DNA of 64,000 nt, from positions 173,501 through 237,500 of the forward strand of contig NZ_AOGY02000024.1 of the NCBI RefSeq assembly GCF_000332455.1, in the 5' to 3' direction. This document shows positions 26,790-35,135 of the stretch, piece after piece (position 1 is the first letter of the stretch; the number at the start of each line of letters is the position of its first letter). The notes below the pieces were generated by a model that made no database searches, had not been told where the DNA came from, and saw nothing but the letters and a program-made list of their open reading frames with translations. The position numbers and the translations under genes are program-made. The stretch comes from Leptospira vanthielii serovar Holland str. Waz Holland = ATCC 700522 (GTDB taxonomy: Bacteria; Spirochaetota; Leptospiria; Leptospirales; Leptospiraceae).

Positions 26790-28166
26790 TTAGCGTTTGT
26801 ATGCTTTATCATCTTCGATGATTTTTCTTGAAGTTGTTGCTGAAATATTCAAGTTTGTCGGTAAGGTTGTATCAACATCACCAGCAACATTATAAGTAAT
26901 CACTTCGGAAAGTTCCGGTAAGTCTGTTCGAAAAGGCGAGTCTGCTGGCAATTTAGGAGCTGGTCCTGCACCTGTTAAACTTCCCCATTCGATCCAACTT
27001 CCATCATAATATGTAGATGGGTATCCTAGGATCGCAATGTATGAGAATCCAGTCACCTGAGATCTGTTATTTGTTCTGCAAAGTTGGATAGCAGTTTGGC
27101 CTGATTGGTAACCTCGGGCATCGAAGTATGCCTTTAGGTCTGCTTTTGATTTGAATCTATGTTCCGTATCCAAAAGACCAGTCCATGGAACATCTTTTGC
27201 ACCTTTGATTCTACCTTCAAATCCAACATATTTACCTGCTGTTTCCGATTGAGTACTTCGGATGGTTCCGTTGTATTCTGCGGCACTTGCGGAAGACCTT
27301 GCATCTGAGACAAAAACACTGGAAGTAAGACCAACAATTGTAACATTATTAGGTGCCTTTACTGCTTTGATTACATCTTCTAATGGAAGCATTAGAATTG
27401 TATTATCCACTCGTAAACTTTTTACACTATAGCGATTGTTATAGCCTGGAGGTGTACTTGTTGTAGAGCCGAAAGGGACAAAGTTTCCTTCGGTATCAAT
27501 AAGTCTAGGGAGTGTCCCGTTTAAGAAGGCAAGATTTTTATGATCAAATCCCCAATAACGAAAGGAATAAAAAGCTCTTAAAGTACCTTGTACATGGTTT
27601 GCGGCATCTGCAGTAGAAACTAAAACCACTAGATCATTGGCAGGATCAATTCCATATTGGTTTAAGACTTTGTCGATATGAGCGCCGTCCGCAATGATCG
27701 AAATTGTATCTGCAAGTCCATTGTTTCGTTTCTGACTAAATCCATCACCCCCATCCAGTGCATTCGCACCACTTGCAAAGTTGAAGGAATAGACTACGAC
27801 ATCGTTTCCATTTCCGCCGATATATTCTTTTCCAACTTGTGTACCGGTGCCGCCTGTTCCTCTTGGATTGACTCCGTTTTGTAAGATCACTAATTTGCCA
27901 TTGATCCCAGCCGGTTTCGTTCCTGACCAATTGTTTACCCATTTTCCCAAAGTAGATGGAGTGACGAGTCCGTATTCGTTTAGGTTGTAATTTTCATTCG
28001 ATTCTTTTGCTAACTCAGCGGCAGTATTGACTTTAATTCCTGAAGAAAGTGCAAGTGCTGCGAGAAGTAAGTTTTCAATATCCTTATTCTTCTTAGCTCC
28101 ACCGCAGGCTCCGATGAACCCCGCGGTAATTAGAGCAATCAATTTGTAAAATAGATTGGTTTTCAT
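26790..28166 (-). CDS. rhodanese-fold lipoprotein, ExtH-like (first copy)
   Basis: 458 residues with lipobox GFIGAC (Cys21), LLLAALALSSG, then two rhodanese-like halves. Landmarks are WVNNWSGTKPAGINGKLVILQ, YGIDPANDLVVLVST, YWGFDHKNLAFLNG, and in the second half FVSDARSSASAAEYNG followed by the candidate active-site loop LCRTNNR with Cys363. It ends in TSRKIIEDDKAYKR. First gene of the five-gene minus-strand operon, with a 196-base leader region upstream that carries palindromes. It is paralogous to the 481-residue protein (~21% identity guessed by eye) and to the broken gene at 3649-4114. It probably handles sulfur or metalloid oxyanions at the cell surface. Confidence 0.8.
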   Translation of the reverse strand: MKTNLFYKLIALITAGFIGACGGAKKNKDIENLLLAALALSSGIKVNTAAELAKESNENYNLNEYGLVTPSTLGKWVNNWSGTKPAGINGKLVILQNGVNPRGTGGTGTQVGKEYIGGNGNDVVVYSFNFASGANALDGGDGFSQKRNNGLADTISIIADGAHIDKVLNQYGIDPANDLVVLVSTADAANHVQGTLRAFYSFRYWGFDHKNLAFLNGTLPRLIDTEGNFVPFGSTTSTPPGYNNRYSVKSLRVDNTILMLPLEDVIKAVKAPNNVTIVGLTSSVFVSDARSSASAAEYNGTIRSTQSETAGKYVGFEGRIKGAKDVPWTGLLDTEHRFKSKADLKAYFDARGYQSGQTAIQLCRTNNRSQVTGFSYIAILGYPSTYYDGSWIEWGSLTGAGPAPKLPADSPFRTDLPELSEVITYNVAGDVDTTLPTNLNISATTSRKIIEDDKAYKR

Positions 28167-28362
28167 TTTTTAATCCTTAGATTGTATTCCTGTTTCTTCT
28201 CTGTAGGGGTTGCACCAGAGGCAAAAACATGGTATGGACAATCTTAAAAAGGATTAAAAATCAAAGAACATAAAATCTCATATAATGAATATATATTCCT
28301 ATATAACGTACAGTATATTCTCGTGATGTGTATCCTTTTAGCAGGTTACGTTGGGGATGGGC
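28167..28362 (-). promoter_or_regulatory. control region of the conduit operon
   Basis: 196 bases with no gene between the XRE-cupin regulator and the first rhodanese lipoprotein. It contains the perfect 12-base palindrome GAATATATATTC (28287-28298) and, on the minus strand, GAATATACTG beginning at 28320. The two GAATATA elements are 22 bases apart, about two helical turns, as expected for paired operator sites. The region is extremely AT-rich. No confident -35/-10 pair can be chosen. Confidence 0.5.
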
Positions 28363-28974
28363 CTACCGTGCTTTTTTGGAAGCAATCCATAGGAATCTGG
28401 ATTCTTCTGAGGATTCATTTTCTACGAATTCCATTTCCGCTATAGGAAAAAAAGCACTATCTGCTGGTCCCAAAACAAGCTCTTTCGTTTTTAATTTGAT
28501 TCTGGTTTTTCCGGTTACTTGGTAGATTTTGATATCAAATGCTGATGGTAAATGATTGAACTGTGAAACTTTACCAGTTGCCAGTTTCCATTCCACGATA
28601 CTCAATCGGTCTCTTTCCTCTTGGTAAAAAATGCGAGATTCTGCTGTATTTTTGGGAGAAATCCAGCGTTTCCCTTCATTTGCTCCAATGAAACGAGGGG
28701 ATTGAGCAAACAAATCGGGAATCATTTCGCCAATTGGAATACGTAGTGATTTTGATAACTTCCACAAAATTCCAATACTGGGAGTAGTTTTTCCAGACTC
28801 TATGAGCCCGAGCATGCCTCGGCTAACAGTGGATAACTGTGAAAGTTTTTCCATTGATAATCCGAGTTCTAGCCTTCTTCGTTTTAAGGTCTCACCGAGG
28901 ACAACCGTCAAAACTTCGTCGACATTTCTTTCGTTTTCTGTTGTGGCCGAAAAACTTTCAATTTCTGTTCCCAT
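28363..28974 (-). CDS. XRE-cupin transcriptional regulator
   Basis: About 203 residues from ATG 28974, which has GGGAAG 8 bases upstream; the TTG two codons earlier is too close to that site. Helix-turn-helix region ~30-85 (LKRRRLELGLSMEKLSQLSTVSRGMLGLIESGKTTPS, split here only for description) is of the XRE type. A cupin-like beta region follows (~110-200: IVEWKLATGKVSQFNH, GPADSAFFPIAEM). It overlaps the GT-C gene end by 17 bases and lies just before the conduit operon, so it is the probable regulator of that operon and may sense a small ligand in the cupin barrel. Confidence 0.85.
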   Translation of the reverse strand: MGTEIESFSATTENERNVDEVLTVVLGETLKRRRLELGLSMEKLSQLSTVSRGMLGLIESGKTTPSIGILWKLSKSLRIPIGEMIPDLFAQSPRFIGANEGKRWISPKNTAESRIFYQEERDRLSIVEWKLATGKVSQFNHLPSAFDIKIYQVTGKTRIKLKTKELVLGPADSAFFPIAEMEFVENESSEESRFLWIASKKAR

Positions 28975-30274
28975 ACCCAATACTTCCCTTTGGGGCTATG
29001 TTTGATATATTGGATATCTTGTAAAGTAAAATGAATATTTGCCTGAAATGCCATAGCAGACAGATTAGGGACGTAGTCGCTTCTAGAAGGAGGATAAAGT
29101 CCGGTATTTCATAGAAATAAGTAAATTGGAAACCCAAACGGGCTTTGGTTAAGTAGGATAACTGCGGTATAGAAATCAAAATCCAAGGAGTTAGGCTCTC
29201 TGATTTTTGTGTCACCAAAAGTGGAAGTAGGATTAAAAAGTACCAAGGATTATAAACTGGTAACAAAGTTAGAAATAGGTAACCGTATAGAAAGTACAAA
29301 TCTAATTTTGCTGTTACGGATATAAATTTTCGCAGACGATTTTTTTTCTCCAGGGAAATGAATACAAAGACACTAATTGTGATTAAGTGTAATAAAAAAG
29401 GGAATGTCTTTAAGTCGATAATTCCAAATGTTTTCCAGAATGGTTCATAGAATTGGTTGAACTTAAAATTGTCGCCAAACTTCAATAAATTTAGAAATCC
29501 AAAATCTATTGTAGTTGGAAAAAAAATATAGTAGATGAAGTAGAATATAAAAAATCCGGCACTTAAAGCTGTGATACATAAGATCCAATGGAGCCAATCA
29601 CTTTTCCATCTTTTATAATTCAGTGTTGTGATTAGTGACAACAAATAAGGAAGAGTTAAGATTTTAATGTGGATCACTAGACCTAAAATAAAACTAGAAA
29701 GGATTATTTTTTTGTCTCGGGCCAATCTAAAAAAAATCCAAAGTAGCGAGAGAATTAAAACTTCAAAGTGAAAATTAATATATATTTCTTTAATAAAAAT
29801 TGGAAATATCCAATACAACAAACGAGATTTATTAAAATTCCCCTTAGAGAAAAAGATAAAACTAGATGTCTCAAAAACTAGATAAGCAATTTTTAAAAAA
29901 AACCCCGAAAAACCTAAAGAAAATAAGGCAAAAAAGAATAAAACAAAGGGACTGTAAATAGTTGTCCAATCTGGATGATTGATCTGCGATAAAATTTCAA
30001 TTTCTGATTCATTTAAATTAGGTTTTTGAAAGTAATTAAGGGGAGCCATTTGGTAAGGTGACTCACCACTTCGAATTAAATTTCCTTCCCATAAGTATCT
30101 CGACCAATCGTCTTCCCAAAGAGGAGGTAAAAAGATACATAGAATTCGCAGTCCCAATCCTATGATGAAAATTTGATTTCTATATTTTTTAAAAAAATGT
30201 TTTTGGAGTGTTACCATCCAAAGAAAGAGAATGGTAACCAAAGAAAGTAGGGAAAATAAAATCCATTGCAACAA
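28958..30274 (-). CDS. GT-C type membrane glycosyltransferase (first copy)
   Basis: 438 residues with about 10-12 apolar helices. The first extracytoplasmic loop carries EDDWSRYLWEGNLIRSGESPY; the acidic DD pair is the usual catalytic site of GT-C enzymes that use polyprenyl-phosphate sugars. A second copy (33837) has SDDIYRYLFDARIFLEGISPY at the same place. NPWYFLILLPLL resembles PIG-M/MptB-type ends. The ORF starts at TTG 30274 with no visible Shine-Dalgarno, 14 bases after the DUF4395 stop, so translation is probably coupled. It may glycosylate an extracytoplasmic protein or lipid; the acceptor is unknown. Confidence 0.75.
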   Translation of the reverse strand: MLQWILFSLLSLVTILFLWMVTLQKHFFKKYRNQIFIIGLGLRILCIFLPPLWEDDWSRYLWEGNLIRSGESPYQMAPLNYFQKPNLNESEIEILSQINHPDWTTIYSPFVLFFFALFSLGFSGFFLKIAYLVFETSSFIFFSKGNFNKSRLLYWIFPIFIKEIYINFHFEVLILSLLWIFFRLARDKKIILSSFILGLVIHIKILTLPYLLSLITTLNYKRWKSDWLHWILCITALSAGFFIFYFIYYIFFPTTIDFGFLNLLKFGDNFKFNQFYEPFWKTFGIIDLKTFPFLLHLITISVFVFISLEKKNRLRKFISVTAKLDLYFLYGYLFLTLLPVYNPWYFLILLPLLVTQKSESLTPWILISIPQLSYLTKARLGFQFTYFYEIPDFILLLEATTSLICLLWHFRQIFILLYKISNISNIAPKGSIGYGNRN

Positions 30275-30288
30275 TGTCGTACAACAAA

Positions 30289-30765
30289 TTATTTATTGAA
30301 GTTTAGATGATTACACCTTTCACAAATTTCTTCTGGAATTACTCCCAGTTTCATAAGTAAAGCAAAGGCAAAACAACCAGCACACCAACCTAAAAAAGAT
30401 TCTAAAGAGGCAAAGAAAACTAAAGTGGCTAGTGTGATTTGGTAAGCCAATGGGAAGCCGAGTATGAAAAATACAATGGCACCAGTGCAAAATAGAAACC
30501 CAATAAGCTGCGCAAACCGTTTTGGTGGTCCTGCGGTTCCGACAAAAGAAATCCCAAGCCATGGAACAAGGTAGCGGGAAGTAAAAAAGGCAAAGGGTTC
30601 AAACTTGGGCCCGTAACTGAGTCTCAACGCAAATCCGAAAAGAAGTAGTCCCAGCACATAAGGATTGGGAAATAAGATAGCGATGACTCCAAGGAATACG
30701 ACAGTCGAGGCGACAATCCTCGTGACATTTTCATTGACCACATCCGGATAATAACCTATTTTCAT
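30289..30765 (-). CDS. DUF4395 family membrane protein
   Basis: 158 residues from ATG 30765, chosen because GGAGG lies 5 bases upstream; the longer reading to 30813 lacks a ribosome site. It has about four apolar helices. NVTRIVASTVVFLGVIAILFP and GPKFEPFAFFTSRYLVPWLG are typical DUF4395 runs, and the CxxC of FLGWCAGCFAFAL lies in the last helix. DUF4395 proteins frequently accompany sulfurtransferases and thiol-redox genes, which fits the divergent rhodanese gene at 30905. The CxxC may relay thiols across the membrane. Confidence 0.82.
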   Translation of the reverse strand: MKIGYYPDVVNENVTRIVASTVVFLGVIAILFPNPYVLGLLLFGFALRLSYGPKFEPFAFFTSRYLVPWLGISFVGTAGPPKRFAQLIGFLFCTGAIVFFILGFPLAYQITLATLVFFASLESFLGWCAGCFAFALLMKLGVIPEEICERCNHLNFNK

Positions 30766-30810
30766 ATTGGCCTCCATTTGCTTCCAAAATACGGAGAGGG
30801 TTCGGTTAGG

Positions 30811-30831
30811 CAAGAAAAATTCGTTTTCTTG
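30811..30831. promoter_or_regulatory. inverted repeat between divergent DUF4395 and rhodanese genes
   Basis: CAAGAAAA (30811-30818), ATTCG, TTTTCTTG (30824-30831): a perfect 8-bp inverted repeat in the 139-base divergent gap. It is a candidate operator controlling both arms. TTGACG at ~30852 may be a -35 box for the plus-strand operon, though no good -10 follows at the usual distance. Confidence 0.45.
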
Positions 30832-30904
30832 GATGAAATGTTTATTTTATTGACGGAAATTCGTCTTAAAAGAGAAAGAATGTAGAAATTGGGAGGGTAT
30901 CTTC

Positions 30905-31828
30905 GTGAAAGTACTACGTGGTTATGGGATTTATCTATTTTCTATTTCTCTGTTATGGGCATTTTGGCTCCAATTGAGTGCGGGCCCCCCAGGCCCCTCC
31001 TTACCCAAAAAAGAAACTCCCTGGTTTTTGTCTGCAGAATCGGCTCTACAGGTTTCTAAATATACGATCGTTGACACCCGATCTTTCGTCCATCGTTTGA
31101 AAAACAAAGTTCCTGGTTCAAAAACAATTTCTTGGGAAGATCTGTCGCGAACGGATGCACCTCACAAGGGAGAACTACTTGAATTAAAGTTGGTTCGTAA
31201 AAAAATAAATGAGTTGGGAATCAAACAGAATGAAAATATTTTTGTGTTAGGTGATGGGAACTCGGGTTGGGGGGAAGAGGGGCGCATTGTTTGGAGTTTA
31301 CGTGAAGCCGGGTTCCACGAGTCTTATTGGGTGGATGGTGGTTATTCTGCTTATGAAAAAGAGATTCAAAGGAAACCAAATGCAAAGGTGAAGGAAAACA
31401 AAGTAACCAGTTTAGCCATTCCTGAGAATAAAACAAACCAATCATCTGCAGTACAAAAAGAAGAGATCCTGAAAGGATTATCATCAAAACAATTCCAAAT
31501 CCTTGATACAAGGGAACCTAGGGAATTTTCTGGAGCAACTCCTTACGGAGAAACCAGGGGTGGACATATACCTGGAGCTAAATCTTTATTCTACCAAGAA
31601 TTATTCGATGCAAAAGGTAATATCAAATCCAAAGCTGAGGTAGAACTTTACTTAAAACAGCTAGGTATCCAAAAAGAGAAACCAATTGTTGCCTATTGCA
31701 CGGGAGGGGTTCGCTCTGCTTTTGTCGTTGGAATTCTTCGCACTTATGGATATAATGCTTATAATTATGCCGGGTCTATGTGGGAATGGTCTAACGATCC
31801 GAAACTTCCGTTGGAAACTGGAAATTGA
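30905..31828 (+). CDS. periplasmic thiosulfate sulfurtransferase (two rhodanese domains)
   Basis: 307 residues with an N-terminal signal/anchor (residues 8-25). The first rhodanese domain (~40-155) has IVDTRSF but no active-site Cys (FVLGDGNSGWGEEG). The second (~185-305) has ILDTREPREF, GHIPGAK and the catalytic loop VAYCTGGVRSA with Cys265. This inactive-N, active-C layout is that of SseA-type enzymes, here exported. The GTG at 30905 follows GGGAGGG. It opens the divergent plus-strand operon, and its stop overlaps the cytochrome start by 4 bases. It probably supplies or removes sulfane sulfur in the periplasm beside the redox complex. Confidence 0.9.
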   Translation: MKVLRGYGIYLFSISLLWAFWLQLSAGPPGPSLPKKETPWFLSAESALQVSKYTIVDTRSFVHRLKNKVPGSKTISWEDLSRTDAPHKGELLELKLVRKKINELGIKQNENIFVLGDGNSGWGEEGRIVWSLREAGFHESYWVDGGYSAYEKEIQRKPNAKVKENKVTSLAIPENKTNQSSAVQKEEILKGLSSKQFQILDTREPREFSGATPYGETRGGHIPGAKSLFYQELFDAKGNIKSKAEVELYLKQLGIQKEKPIVAYCTGGVRSAFVVGILRTYGYNAYNYAGSMWEWSNDPKLPLETGN

Positions 31829-33141
31829 AACGAAACATTTACATTTCATTTTTTTTATTCTTAGTTTTAGGTATTAGCTTTTATCTCTATCGTAATCAAC
31901 GAGAAATTGCCATCGAACAGGTGTTTCCTGGTAAAATTTGGGCAAAACCAATAGAAAATCTCCCCAATTTAAAAGGTGTTGGTGCACCCACGGCAAAAAA
32001 CTGTGGAAGTTGCCATACAGAAATTTATGAGGAATGGAAACGTTCCACTCATGCCAATGCTCTTTCTGATATCCAATTCCAATCAGAATTAGCAAAACCG
32101 AGTTCGCCAAAATGGATTTGTTTGAATTGTCATATTCCTATTCAAAATCAAAGAGAAACCATTATCACTGGCCTTAAAAATGGAGACTACTTTAGACCAG
32201 TTGAAATTCCCAATCCAAGTTTTAATGCAGAAATGAAAGCAGAAGGGGTCACATGTGCCACCTGTCATGTTCGTGTGGATTCGGAATCTAAGGAAAGTTA
32301 TGTGATCGGAGCTTTAGGTGGAACATCCCCTCCTCATCCAGTAAAAATTGATCGCAAACAACTACAAGAGCGTTGTTATGATTGTCATAACGAAACTTAC
32401 ACTTTAAACGAATCGCTTGTTTGTTCTTTTCAGACAGGTACAGAATTGTTTTCTACTAAATCAAATGAATCTTGTTCTTCTTGCCACCAACCGGAAGTTC
32501 GTCGGTCACTGGTAAAAAAATCCTTACACAAACCAATACGAACTTCACACAAACATGGATTTATTGGTGGCGGTGTTCCAAAAACTTTCGAATTATATCC
32601 TGACCAAATCCGATTGGGTTATAAACCGGGAATTGTTCTCTCTGAAATAAAGTTAGAGAAAAATAGTATTGAAGTTCAAATTACAAATGTGAATGCCAAT
32701 CATCATGTTACAACCGGGGATCCTGAACGTTTTTATCGATTACTCCTTGTTGGGTTAGACCAAGAAGGAAATTCCATTTTCAATGCAGAAACTAAGATCG
32801 GGCAAGAATGGACTTGGTCTCCTGTCGCAAAAAAAGTTGGTGATACGAGAATCCCTTTTGGAAAAAAATTTGTTTGGCAACTCAAACGATCTGACTTGCC
32901 AATTGTATCTTATAAATTTCAAGCAATTCACGTTCGGTTAAAAAATATAACCTCGGATTATATGATACAAGCCTCAGGATACGTTTCTTCCCCTTATAAG
33001 GAAAAACTAGAAAAAATGAAAGATTTATACCCACATAGTTCACTGGTCATTGAGTCATTGTATCATATAAAAACAAAATCGAGGAAGGACACTCCTCTTG
33101 AAGAATTATTCAAAAGGAATCAACTCAGAAAAGGTGAATAA
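31825..33141 (+). CDS. membrane-anchored pentahaem c-type cytochrome
   Basis: 438 residues starting at TTG 31825, which overlaps the rhodanese stop (TTGA). One N-terminal helix (residues 4-21) lacks a lipobox, so it may be an inner-membrane anchor. Five CxxCH sites lie at residues ~60 (CGSCH), 99 (CLNCH), 144 (CATCH), 184 (CYDCH) and 217 (CSSCH), then a haem-free C-terminal beta domain with NANHHVTTG. Haem spacing parallels the lipoprotein cytochrome at 22698-23912, so the pair are paralogues. Their different anchors suggest one on the inner-membrane side and one on the outer-membrane side of an electron path. Confidence 0.88.
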   Translation: MKRNIYISFFLFLVLGISFYLYRNQREIAIEQVFPGKIWAKPIENLPNLKGVGAPTAKNCGSCHTEIYEEWKRSTHANALSDIQFQSELAKPSSPKWICLNCHIPIQNQRETIITGLKNGDYFRPVEIPNPSFNAEMKAEGVTCATCHVRVDSESKESYVIGALGGTSPPHPVKIDRKQLQERCYDCHNETYTLNESLVCSFQTGTELFSTKSNESCSSCHQPEVRRSLVKKSLHKPIRTSHKHGFIGGGVPKTFELYPDQIRLGYKPGIVLSEIKLEKNSIEVQITNVNANHHVTTGDPERFYRLLLVGLDQEGNSIFNAETKIGQEWTWSPVAKKVGDTRIPFGKKFVWQLKRSDLPIVSYKFQAIHVRLKNITSDYMIQASGYVSSPYKEKLEKMKDLYPHSSLVIESLYHIKTKSRKDTPLEELFKRNQLRKGE

Positions 33142-33850
33142 TGTTTTTTGTATCATTCCGGCGAGAGACGAGGAAGAGGGCATAGAACGTGCATTAACTG
33201 GTCTTCTTTCTGGTTCTGGATTATCCAAATCCAATTTCATAGTTGTGAACAACGCATCTAAAGACCAAACGTCGGACATTGTGAAACAAATGGGATTTTT
33301 TTCAATGAATTGCCATCAAATTGGATATGGGAGCGCCTGTTTGGTGGCACTTGATTGGATCAAACAGGCGAATCTTCAGCCAGATTATATTCTATTTTGC
33401 GACGCCGATGGTTCGGACGATCCTTCCGATATTCAAAAATTAATTCGAGTCATCCAAGAGACTGGTGCGGATTTAGTGATTGGGTCAAGGACTATTGGTG
33501 TAGTGGAAAAAGGGGCTTTGTCGCCGATTCAAATTTTCGGAAATGCGTTAACTTGCTTTTTAATACTAATTTTTTTCCGACGTAAGTTTTCGGACATGGG
33601 GCCACTTCGGATTATCAAGTATTCTTCTATTTTACAATTGCAGATGGAGGATCCCACTTGGGGTTGGAATATTGAAATGCATGTAAAGGCTTTACAATTT
33701 GGATTTGATATTCGGGAAATTTCTGTTAACTATAGGAAACGGTTTGCAGGCGTCTCAAAAATATCGGGAACTCTTTCTATGTCCTTACGTGTTGGTATCA
33801 AAATTTTATACACTTTTTTTCGGTTACTCCTCTTTCGTGTCCACCGCTAA
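33134..33850 (+). CDS. GT2 family polyprenyl-phosphate sugar transferase
   Basis: About 238 residues from GTG 33134, which overlaps the cytochrome end by 8 bases and follows AGAAAAG; the longer TTG reading at 33098 lies deep inside that gene. It begins with the GT-A strand NNVFCIIPARDEEEGI, and the DXD-like nucleotide site is FCDADGSDD. GSRTIGVVEKGALS and the C-terminal apolar segment follow the DPM1/polyprenyl-phosphate synthase pattern. It probably loads a sugar on a lipid carrier for the GT-C proteins encoded next to it. The sugar identity is unknown. Confidence 0.82.
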   Translation: MNNVFCIIPARDEEEGIERALTGLLSGSGLSKSNFIVVNNASKDQTSDIVKQMGFFSMNCHQIGYGSACLVALDWIKQANLQPDYILFCDADGSDDPSDIQKLIRVIQETGADLVIGSRTIGVVEKGALSPIQIFGNALTCFLILIFFRRKFSDMGPLRIIKYSSILQLQMEDPTWGWNIEMHVKALQFGFDIREISVNYRKRFAGVSKISGTLSMSLRVGIKILYTFFRLLLFRVHR

Positions 33851-35135
33851 CAAATCAATAAAAATTATATTGGGTGTGTTATACCCAATACTCTTATTTG
33901 TTTCGACTCATTTTGGTGATAGAAACGATTTAAGTATCATACTTGTTGTCGCTACTGTTTTGCCGTTGTACTTTTATTTTTTGGCTGATTTTGGATCTTT
34001 GTTTGGAAAACACTTTTATCTGTTTTTACTCTACTCAGCTTTATTGCGTATAACAGTCGTTGGATCTCCTGCTGTATGGAGTGATGATATCTATCGTTAT
34101 TTATTTGATGCCAGAATTTTTTTAGAAGGGATTTCTCCTTATCGATATACTCCCCAGGAGTTTATAGGGTTTATCAAAGGTGATCACTTGGGATTGGAGC
34201 CTCTTCTATCAAAGATGAATAGTCCGAATTATTATTCCGTTTATCCCTTGTTACTACAGTGTTTTTTTTTGTTGGGGACTCTTTTGGGTTCAATTTTGGG
34301 GAGTAGTTTTCTTGGAGTTCAAATTTTACTTGTAGCTGTTGACTGTTTGAATTTATATTTAATTCGGAAATTGTATCCGCAGACGACAATGGAATCCTAT
34401 TGGCTTTATTTTGGAAACCCGATTGTGATTTTTGAAGGTATCTCACAAATGCACCCAGAGATTCTTTTGGTAACAGGATTCTTATTGTTGTTTGGTGCAA
34501 GGTCAGTAGGTTCTCGTATCCTTTTTTTCTTTTTATTGACTCAATTGAAATTAAATACCTTCCTTTTTGTTTTGGGTTTTAGATGGGATCGTAAGTTGTG
34601 GGTTAGGTTGGCTGCCATCTCTGGTTTTTCTTTCATTGTATGGAAGGTGACAGTTTTTTCTGATTTGGTGTCACAAGGTAGCGCAGGGATTGGGCTTTTT
34701 TTTCATTCATTTCGATTTGCAGGAATTCTCGAACCTTTTTTCTATCTTCTTTTATACCCATTCCGAGGAGAGTATCTTTCTGGGATATTTTCCTTTATCA
34801 TACTTTGTTGCCTTTATATACTCTGTTTTAAAAAGGATATCCTTTTTAGTTTTACCCTTCAGAGCAAATTTCTTTTTATTTATTCTTTGTTTCTTTTGTT
34901 TTCTCCTGTGATCCATCCTTGGTATTGGATTCCTTGGATCCTGTTTTTGGTTGGAAAAGAGAAAATGGGAAGACTGGTGGCATTCGTTTCTTTTTTAGCT
35001 TTTTTATCTTATGGATTGTATGTTTCTATTGATTTTGTGTACATCCACTGGGTTATCTCAATTTTGGTTTTAGGTTATTATGGAAAAAAACAAATTAATT
35101 ATTTTTGCAAAACAACCCAAAATGGGGAAGATTAA
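33837..35135 (+). CDS. GT-C type membrane glycosyltransferase (second copy)
   Basis: About 432 residues from GTG 33837, chosen because it overlaps the GT2 stop by 14 bases; the longer reading to 33699 is within the GT2 gene. It has ~11 apolar helices. The first loop carries WSDDIYRYLFDARIFLEGISPY, matching the 30274 copy, and an HPWYWIPWILFLV end. It probably transfers a sugar from polyprenyl phosphate outside the cytoplasmic membrane. Its last 56 bases overlap the following gene. The start is uncertain. Confidence 0.72.
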   Translation: MSTANKSIKIILGVLYPILLFVSTHFGDRNDLSIILVVATVLPLYFYFLADFGSLFGKHFYLFLLYSALLRITVVGSPAVWSDDIYRYLFDARIFLEGISPYRYTPQEFIGFIKGDHLGLEPLLSKMNSPNYYSVYPLLLQCFFLLGTLLGSILGSSFLGVQILLVAVDCLNLYLIRKLYPQTTMESYWLYFGNPIVIFEGISQMHPEILLVTGFLLLFGARSVGSRILFFFLLTQLKLNTFLFVLGFRWDRKLWVRLAAISGFSFIVWKVTVFSDLVSQGSAGIGLFFHSFRFAGILEPFFYLLLYPFRGEYLSGIFSFIILCCLYILCFKKDILFSFTLQSKFLFIYSLFLLFSPVIHPWYWIPWILFLVGKEKMGRLVAFVSFLAFLSYGLYVSIDFVYIHWVISILVLGYYGKKQINYFCKTTQNGED

